A DNA stretch of 8,443 nucleotides, taken from contig JAITVW010000016.1 of the NCBI GenBank assembly GCA_031285605.1, positions 1 through 8,443 of the forward strand, written 5' to 3'. This DNA comes from Fusobacteriales bacterium (lineage in GTDB: Bacteria; Fusobacteriota; Fusobacteriia; Fusobacteriales; Leptotrichiaceae). How positions within the stretch are numbered: position 1 is the first letter of the stretch; each line of letters starts with the position of its first letter. The position numbers were made by a program, and so were the translations under genes. Shown here piece after piece: positions 1 to 4,123 of this stretch. The notes beneath the pieces were generated by a model. That model did no database searches. It was not told the origin of the DNA and saw nothing but the letters and a program-made list of their open reading frames with translations.

Positions 1-632
1 GGTATTTCCCAATAACAGGAGTAACTACCAATCCGTCGATAATTGCAAAGGAAAAAAAGGATTACAAAGAGGTAATAAATGGAATTATCGAAATAATAGG
101 AACTGAAAAAATGCTTCATGTGCAGGTATTGGGGATGACTGCGGATGTAATAGCAAAGGAAGCAAGATTACTGAAGGAGACTTTTAAGGCTAATCTCTTT
201 ATAAAGATTCCCGTATCGGCAGAAGGTCTGAAGGCAATGGGGATATTAAAAAAAGAAGGGTTTAATATTACTGCGACAGGGATATTGACATCACAGCAGA
301 TAGTAATGGCTGTTCAGGCAGGTGCTGATTATATGGCTCCTTATGTTAACAGAGCGGATAATATAAACGGCGACGGCGTAAGAGTAGTGGAAGAAGCATA
401 TAAAATAATCAGCAGAGATGAAAATAACAAGGCAAAAATACTGGGAGCTTCGTTTAAAAATGTAAAACAGGTTCATGATGCTGTACTTGCCGGTGCAGAG
501 GCTGTTACAGTGGGGGCTGATGTTTTGAAACAGCTGATTTACCATCCGTATACAGACTGGAGTATAGATAAGTTTAACTCTGACTGGGGAAAGATATACG
601 GAAACGGAAAAACACTTTTGGATATTTTGTAG
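1..632 (+). CDS. fsa: Fructose-6-phosphate aldolase (FSA/TalC-type transaldolase), 5' end outside window
   Basis: This is a class I aldolase of the small transaldolase family. It forms a Schiff base with a dihydroxyacetone- or hydroxyacetone-type donor and makes or cleaves sugar phosphates in the cytoplasm. The reading frame is open from base 3 and ends with TAG at 630-632, giving 209 visible residues. E. coli FsaA has 220, so roughly 20 N-terminal residues are missing, and the ATG at 111 is an internal Met. The frame opens with the family motif GVTTNPSIIAK. The Schiff-base Lys is in FIKIPVSAEG (codon 204-206). The water-holding triad that separates FSA from true transaldolases is present: Gln in HVQV (123-125), Thr in ATG (276-278) and Tyr in APYVNR (342-344). 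The Arg of that motif and the Ser of GASFK match FsaA phosphate-binding residues. FsaA accepts hydroxyacetone, which suits the glycyl radical enzyme downstream. The family call is very secure; the substrate is inferred. Confidence 0.94.
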   Translation, partial: YFPITGVTTNPSIIAKEKKDYKEVINGIIEIIGTEKMLHVQVLGMTADVIAKEARLLKETFKANLFIKIPVSAEGLKAMGILKKEGFNITATGILTSQQIVMAVQAGADYMAPYVNRADNINGDGVRVVEEAYKIISRDENNKAKILGASFKNVKQVHDAVLAGAEAVTVGADVLKQLIYHPYTDWSIDKFNSDWGKIYGNGKTLLDIL

Positions 633-664
633 ATATAATTTTTAATTTATTAATAAATCCGGCT

Positions 665-724
665 TGTGCAACGGTCAGCTTAATTAAAGATGAACAGGGT
701 ACTGCATCAGCACATTATTTTTTG
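665..724 (+). terminator. Possible weak terminator after the aldolase
   Basis: TGTGC (665-669) can pair with GCACA (710-714). The second arm is followed directly by a T-rich run (TTATTTTTTG, 715-724). The 40-base interval between the arms has only minor internal pairing, so the structure is weak. Its position 30-90 bases after the aldolase stop is right for a terminator. Low confidence; a folding calculation was not possible. Confidence 0.3.
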
Positions 725-819
725 AAGAATTGTTTTAAAACTAAAAAATTCTGTTTAATATTTTTTACTGACTTGTTTTGACTGCAAAATTTTTAATCGG
801 AATACTGTTAAGTACAGAT

Positions 820-848
820 AATTGTTTTTAAACAATTCTTTTATTTTT
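820..848 (+). terminator. A/T-rich hairpin with T-rich tail; alternative terminator or operator
   Basis: AATTGTTT (820-827) and AAACAATT (830-837) form a perfect 8-bp inverted repeat around two T bases, followed by CTTTTATTTTT. Only one pair is G-C, so it would be a weak intrinsic terminator. A DNA-level dyad bound by the SorC regulator is equally possible, since the hairpin sits about 80 bases upstream of that gene's -35. Confidence 0.3.
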
Positions 849-916
849 TACTGAAAGTAGATAAAATATATATTTTTAAAATTCTTATTTATAATAGTAT
901 GGAATATATAAATTAA

Positions 917-945
917 TTGACAAAATATACGAAAAATTATATATT
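917..945 (+). promoter_or_regulatory. Sigma-70-type promoter of the SorC regulator
   Basis: A perfect -35 TTGACA (917-922) is followed after 17 bases by TATATT (940-945). Transcription would start near 952, leaving a leader of about 40 bases that carries AGGAAGGG (976-983) seven bases before the ATG at 991. The regulator therefore appears to have its own promoter and need not depend on read-through from the aldolase. Confidence 0.75.
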
Positions 946-990
946 AATAATAGAACCCTGCATTTAATAAATATCAGGAAGGGAAAAATA

Positions 991-1938
991 ATGATTGATA
1001 AAAAGCTGTTGTCAACGATTTGTAAATTATACTATTACGATGAGTTAACGCAAAATCAGATATCTGAAACATTAAAAATAGAACGTACAAAAGTAAGCAG
1101 ACTTTTGAAAAAAGCAAAAGAGCTGGGTATAGTAAAAATAATAATAAATGATATGTATCTGGAACAGCTTGAGCTTGAAACAAGGTTAAAGAAAAAATAC
1201 GGGCTGAAAAGCGTACAGCTCGTAGTAAGTGATGATAATGTTCTTATGAATATAGCGGGAGCTGCACATGCCTATCTGGAAACAATAGCAGAAAATAACG
1301 AAATAATAGGCATAACCTGGGGAAAGAGCATAAGGGAATTTTCTCTTTATAAGCCTTTGAATGTAAATAAAAAAATAGATTTTATACCTCTTTTGGGTGG
1401 ATATAATAATATGAAGGATTATATGTCTATAAATTCCATGATTTATAATCTTGCGTCATTATATAAGGGAATACCGTATTTTATAGAATCACCGCTGATT
1501 GTCGACAGTCCTGAAATGAGAGAGCAAATTATGAATTCCACATTTTTTAAAAAAATTATAGAGATTTGGGAGAAGCTCCGGATAGTGGTTGTCGGAATAG
1601 GAGCTACGGAAAAATCTTCAAATGTTTTGTGGGAAATAGGGCTTTCTGAATTGAAAGAACTGAATAATCTGGGAGAGATCAGGGAAAAAGCCGGGAAATA
1701 CAAAGCTATAGGGGAAATTTGTTCAAAATTTTATGACATAGACGGAAAGACAGTAAAAACAATACTGGATGACAGAGTAATAGGAATAGGACTTGAAAAG
1801 CTGACACAAATGACTTATTCTGTCGGTATTGCCGGCGGCGTGGAAAAAGCAAATGCAATTTACGGTGCTATAATGGGAAAATATATTAATGTTTTGATAA
1901 CTGATATGGAAACCGGGAAAAAACTGCTGGAAAAATAG
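991..1938 (+). CDS. SorC-family sugar-responsive transcriptional regulator
   Basis: A cytoplasmic DNA-binding regulator of 315 residues, the usual family length. Residues about 7-50 form the N-terminal helix-turn-helix (recognition region around ISETLKIERTKVSRLLKKA). The rest is the SorC/CggR sugar-phosphate-binding domain, with TWG (109-111), PLLGG (133-137), VGIG (201-204), GEICSKFYDIDG (241-252), SVGIAGGVEKANAI (277-290) and GKYINVLITD (296-305). These are the conserved patches around the effector pocket. Members of this family sense phosphorylated sugars and control nearby catabolic operons. Here the gene lies between an FSA-type aldolase and a glycyl radical operon, so a sugar-phosphate intermediate of that route is a plausible effector. 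That is inference. The start is supported by AGGAAGGG at 976-983. The gene has its own promoter and terminator and is convergent with the DeoR-type gene. Confidence 0.93.
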   Translation: MIDKKLLSTICKLYYYDELTQNQISETLKIERTKVSRLLKKAKELGIVKIIINDMYLEQLELETRLKKKYGLKSVQLVVSDDNVLMNIAGAAHAYLETIAENNEIIGITWGKSIREFSLYKPLNVNKKIDFIPLLGGYNNMKDYMSINSMIYNLASLYKGIPYFIESPLIVDSPEMREQIMNSTFFKKIIEIWEKLRIVVVGIGATEKSSNVLWEIGLSELKELNNLGEIREKAGKYKAIGEICSKFYDIDGKTVKTILDDRVIGIGLEKLTQMTYSVGIAGGVEKANAIYGAIMGKYINVLITDMETGKKLLEK

Positions 1939-1944
1939 CAGTTT
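1921..1944 (+). repeat. Perfect hairpin spanning the stop codon of the SorC gene
   Basis: AAACTGCT (1921-1928) and AGCAGTTT (1937-1944) are exact inverted repeats with an 8-base loop. The TAG stop (1936-1938) lies at the loop/stem junction. No T-run follows, so it is not a terminator by itself. The true terminator begins ten bases later. It may only add mRNA 3'-end stability, or be chance. Confidence 0.45.
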
Positions 1945-1953
1945 ATAAAGCGG

Positions 1954-2008
1954 AAATATGTCTGAAATTATAAAAGAAAAATGATTTTGGACATATTTTT
2001 TTATTTTT
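1954..2008 (+). terminator. Strong intrinsic terminator of the SorC gene
   Basis: Bases 1954-1971 pair with 1981-1998 as an 18-bp stem with no mismatch if three G-U pairs are allowed (1963/1989, 1964/1988, 1969/1983). The loop is AAAAGAAAA (1972-1980). A T-rich run overlaps and follows the stem (1994-2008). On the opposite strand the G-U pairs become A-C mismatches and no T-run follows, so the structure is built for plus-strand transcription. It separates this gene from the convergent DeoR-type gene that ends at 2021. Confidence 0.85.
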
Positions 2009-2020
2009 GATAAATACTGA

Positions 2021-2791
2021 TTATATAAATTCAACCATAAATTTTTTTATAAGTTTTTTTATATCAGGTGAAAGCTGCTCTTGTTTCTTTTCAGTGATAA
2101 CAGTATCAAATTCATGTAGTGATGAAAAACAAAATGTTCCTTCACATTCAAATTTTTTTGTTTCCACTATAAGAAATTTTTTCTTGGCAATAGAAAGAAC
2201 AGCCTTTTTAGTATTGCCGTCTTCAGACTGAAAATTCATAACAGCCCCGGTTTCTGAATTTATACCGCAGCTTCCAAGATATGCCTTATCTACTTTATAT
2301 TTATTAATACAGTTTATTGCCTCACTTCCGACAATTCCGCCGATTTCCTTGTTATAATTTCCTCCTGTCAGGATAATTTCCGTTCCGCTGTCTTTTCTGA
2401 AAAGAGCTGATATGCCGGGCATATTTGTGATAAGAACGAGATTTTTATCTTCTTCTGCAAGCAGCTCGGCTGCCATATAATTTATACTGGAAACATCAAG
2501 AAATACAGTTTCATTTTCAGAAATAGAAGCAAAAATTTTCTTGGCAATAAGACTTTTTTGTGAAGTCTTATTAATCAGACGTTCATCAAGTGTGGAAAGA
2601 TGAACTATTTCTTTTTTTAGTATAGCTCCTCCGTGGGTTCTTTTCAGCTTCCCCTCTGTTTCAAGTCTTTGCAGATCCTTCCTGATCATAACTTCGGATA
2701 TACTAAAGTGTTTTGCCAGATCATTTACTTTTACTTTTTTTTCTTTATTTAAAATCTCCATTATGGAATTTAAGCGTTCGTCTAAAAACAT
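2021..2791 (-). CDS. DeoR-family transcriptional repressor
   Basis: A protein of 256 residues, the normal length for DeoR/GlpR-type repressors of sugar and polyol catabolism. The N-terminal winged helix-turn-helix covers residues about 6-57, with the hallmark SEVMIRKDLQRLETEG and the THGGA turn. The C-terminal DeoR effector domain follows: FLDVSSINYMAAELL (97-111, the phosphosugar-loop region), ITNMPGIS (121-128), LTGGNYNKEIGG (141-152), DKAYLGSCGIN (168-178) and the final AKKKFLIVETKKF (202-214). The last motif has ETKKF where D-x-S-KF is common. The start at 2791 is preceded on the minus strand by GAGAGGTGAAAA, with AGGTG at 2800-2796. The gene is transcribed divergently from the glycyl radical operon, the classic position for a local repressor acting on the shared 396-bp region. 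The likely effector is a phosphorylated intermediate of the neighbouring route (inference). Confidence 0.93.
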   Translation of the reverse strand: MFLDERLNSIMEILNKEKKVKVNDLAKHFSISEVMIRKDLQRLETEGKLKRTHGGAILKKEIVHLSTLDERLINKTSQKSLIAKKIFASISENETVFLDVSSINYMAAELLAEEDKNLVLITNMPGISALFRKDSGTEIILTGGNYNKEIGGIVGSEAINCINKYKVDKAYLGSCGINSETGAVMNFQSEDGNTKKAVLSIAKKKFLIVETKKFECEGTFCFSSLHEFDTVITEKKQEQLSPDIKKLIKKFMVEFI

Positions 2792-2847
2792 TTTTCACCT
2801 CTCTCTTCTCGTCTTGAATATAGTTTAGTTTTGATATCTTTCATTTT

Positions 2848-2853
2848 ATTATA
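2848..2853 (-). promoter_or_regulatory. Candidate -10 of the DeoR gene
   Basis: On the minus strand TATAAT reads from 2853 to 2848, about 57 bases before the start codon at 2791. It sits in the palindrome ATTATATAAT (2848-2857). No good -35 is seen at 17-18 bases, only TAGTAA-like sequence, so the promoter would be weak or helped by a protein. Low confidence. Confidence 0.3.
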
Positions 2854-2884
2854 TAATAAAAATTTTATTTTTACTATATAAAGT

Positions 2885-2900
2885 TTTTACCTATGTAAAA
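2885..2900. promoter_or_regulatory. Interrupted palindrome TTTTAC-N4-GTAAAA
   Basis: Two 6-bp half-sites in exact inverted symmetry around CTAT lie just upstream of the candidate DeoR-gene -10. Size and symmetry fit a dimeric repressor site, possibly autoregulatory. In sequence this A/T-rich, chance is a real alternative. Confidence 0.3.
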
Positions 2901-3040
2901 CAATAGAGAATTACTTATTTTGATTATTTTCATTTTTTTTGTAAAAAATAAAAAAATTACTTATATGTTATAAAATCATTACATTTTATTTGTTTGATAA
3001 TAACAGAAAATTCAGTTAATATAAAAAATTCAAAAATTTG

Positions 3041-3068
3041 TCCCAAAATTACTTTATAGATTTTGGGA
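3041..3068. promoter_or_regulatory. Perfect 9-bp dyad upstream of the glycyl radical operon promoter
   Basis: TCCCAAAAT (3041-3049) and ATTTTGGGA (3060-3068) are exact inverted repeats with a 10-base spacer. The GGG/CCC core stands out in an otherwise nearly pure A/T region. It begins 72 bases before the -35, suiting an activator or distal operator. It could also be a transcriptional hairpin, since T-rich sequence follows in the minus-strand direction. Bound protein unknown. Confidence 0.5.
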
Positions 3069-3094
3069 TATTTCTTATTATGTTTATTGGCTGA

Positions 3095-3108
3095 TATTTT
3101 TAAAAATA
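3095..3108. promoter_or_regulatory. 14-bp palindrome next to the -35 of the glycyl radical operon
   Basis: TATTTTTAAAAATA is perfectly palindromic and flanked by CTG (3091-3093) and CAG (3109-3111). It ends four bases before the -35. It may be a regulator site or an UP-like A/T tract contacted by the RNA polymerase alpha subunit. The 12-mer ATATTTTTAAAA within it (3094-3105) recurs upstream of the SorC promoter at 870-881. Confidence 0.35.
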
Positions 3109-3112
3109 CAGC

Positions 3113-3141
3113 TTGACAATTTTCTCTTAATGAAATAAAAT
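3113..3141 (+). promoter_or_regulatory. Promoter of the activase-glycyl radical enzyme operon
   Basis: A perfect TTGACA (3113-3118) and TAAAAT (3136-3141) are separated by 17 bases. The expected start of transcription is near 3148, giving a leader of about 40 bases with AGGAGG at 3172-3177. The repeats of TGAAATAAAA cover the -10 and the leader, where a DeoR-type repressor could block initiation. Confidence 0.78.
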
Positions 3142-3170
3142 AAAAATAAACGAAATTAATTGAAATAAAA
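3131..3170 (+). repeat. Repeated TGAAATAAAA over the -10 and leader (candidate operator)
   Basis: TGAAATAAAA occurs at 3131-3140 and 3161-3170, with a related CGAAATTAAT at 3151-3160. The GAAAT cores fall at 3132, 3152 and 3162, spacings of 20 and 10 bases, about two turns and one turn of DNA. DeoR-family repressors often recognise short repeated GAAA/TTTC-like elements. The inverted form TTTCATTTT lies near the DeoR gene at 2839-2847 and 2928-2936. Binding is inferred, not shown. Confidence 0.4.
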
Positions 3171-3187
3171 AAGGAGGAGCGGGGAAA

Positions 3188-4084
3188 ATGAAAACCTTTG
3201 TTTGTGAAATAGAGAGACTGGGGATACATGACGGACCGGGCATTAGAATGGTAGTATTCTTAAAAGGATGTCCTTTGAAATGCATGTGGTGCTCTAATCC
3301 TGAAACACAGCTGTCAGTAAATCAAATCTATTATAATGAAAAAAAATGTATAAAATGCAGAAGATGTGTAGAATCATCAGAAGACAATTCTGTCACATTT
3401 GATGATGAATGGAGATTTTTTCCGGAAAGATGCAGTGATGTAAATAAAATTATACAGAGCTGTCCTGCCGGAGCACTAAAAAATACTTCTGAAAAAATGA
3501 CAACAGATGAAGTTTTTGACGAGGTAATGAAAGATTATCCTTACTACAGGAATTCAAACGGCGGTCTTACTGTGTCAGGGGGTGAAGTACTTATGAATCC
3601 GGATTTTGCTTATGAACTGATAAAAAAAGTAAAAGAGGAGTACATAAGTACAGCTATAGAAACCTCGGGTTTCGGGAATTATTCCGGGCTGGAAAAAGTA
3701 GCAAAGATCACAGATTATATTTTATTTGATATTAAGCATATGGATGAAAAGATACATGAAGAAGTAACAGGAGTTTCTAATAAAATAATTCTGGCTAACC
3801 TGAAAAAGCTTTCAAAATGGCATAAAAATATTATAATCAGGATACCACTGCTAAAGGGAATAAATGATACAGAAGATAATATAAGCAGAACTATTGAATT
3901 TGTAAAGGAAATGAAACTAAATGAAATTCATATACTGCCCTATCATACATTAGGACTTGAAAAATACAGACAGTTAAAAATGCCTTATGCGGGAAATGAT
4001 TATAAAAAGCATTCGCCGGAGGAACTGGAAAATGTGAAAGAAAAGGTGGAAGCAGGCGGATTGAAATGCAAGATAAACGGTTAA
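3188..4084 (+). CDS. Glycyl-radical-enzyme activating protein (radical SAM, YbiY/PflE-like)
   Basis: This radical SAM enzyme installs the glycyl radical on its partner enzyme by H-atom abstraction with 5'-deoxyadenosyl radical. It has 298 residues; E. coli YbiY has about 308. The N-terminus has HDGPGIR (14-20). The SAM cluster motif CPLKCMWC supplies Cys28, Cys32 and Cys35. SGGE (130-133) binds the SAM amino group. Conserved blocks DIKHMD, TGVSN, RIPLLKGIND and LPYHTLGLEKY follow. Residues about 50-98 are the ferredoxin-like insert typical of these activases. Cys54, 57, 60 and 92 keep the ligand set of one auxiliary [4Fe-4S] cluster, but the other set is lost: Ser64, Val85 and Ile88 replace Cys and only Cys82 remains. 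Start supported by AGGAGG at 3172-3177. It is first in the operon, 39 bases before the enzyme it should activate. Confidence 0.95.
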   Translation: MKTFVCEIERLGIHDGPGIRMVVFLKGCPLKCMWCSNPETQLSVNQIYYNEKKCIKCRRCVESSEDNSVTFDDEWRFFPERCSDVNKIIQSCPAGALKNTSEKMTTDEVFDEVMKDYPYYRNSNGGLTVSGGEVLMNPDFAYELIKKVKEEYISTAIETSGFGNYSGLEKVAKITDYILFDIKHMDEKIHEEVTGVSNKIILANLKKLSKWHKNIIIRIPLLKGINDTEDNISRTIEFVKEMKLNEIHILPYHTLGLEKYRQLKMPYAGNDYKKHSPEELENVKEKVEAGGLKCKING

Positions 4085-4123
4085 TATAAAAATGATAACA
4101 AAAAATCTAAAGGAGGAATAAGT

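Larger units (their letters stand above)
633..990. other. Non-coding gap between aldolase and SorC regulator
   Basis: No credible coding frame is visible in this 358-base stretch. The first part (about 660-715) is less A/T-rich and holds a TGTGC/GCACA pairing (665-669 with 710-714) followed by TTATTTTTTG. Further on there is an A/T-rich hairpin (820-837), an 11-bp inverted repeat (725-735 with 830-840), and the promoter of the regulator at 917-945. No tRNA, known riboswitch fold or small ORF with a ribosome site was recognised. Confidence 0.6.
2792..3187. promoter_or_regulatory. Divergent regulatory region between DeoR gene and glycyl radical operon
   Basis: These 396 non-coding, extremely A/T-rich bases must hold the promoters of both flanking units. 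They contain a possible minus-strand -10 (2853-2848), an interrupted palindrome TTTTAC-N4-GTAAAA (2885-2900), repeated AATTACTTA (2909-2917 and 2955-2963), a 9-bp dyad (3041-3068), a 14-bp palindrome (3095-3108), the operon promoter (3113-3141) and repeated TGAAATAAAA (3131-3140, 3161-3170). A minus-strand reading frame at 2957-3229 crosses this region, but it looks like chance. Confidence 0.7.

Noticed and set aside
111..632. ATG at 111 as the start of the aldolase gene
   Set aside because: The frame is open from base 3 and encodes the conserved GVTTNPSIIA block before this Met, so the true start is outside the window.
2007..2231. 74-residue plus-strand frame over the end of the DeoR gene
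   Set aside because: It is a shadow of the DeoR coding sequence on the other strand, with no ribosome site and Ser/Phe-rich composition.
2909..2963. Repeated AATTACTTA as a CRISPR-like or iteron-like array
   Set aside because: There are only two exact 9-base copies in very A/T-rich sequence, with no regular spacer or third full copy. Chance is the simplest reading.
2957..3229. 90-residue minus-strand reading frame in the divergent control region
   Set aside because: It starts inside the activase gene, crosses the operon promoter, has low-complexity aromatic/Lys composition and has no ribosome site.
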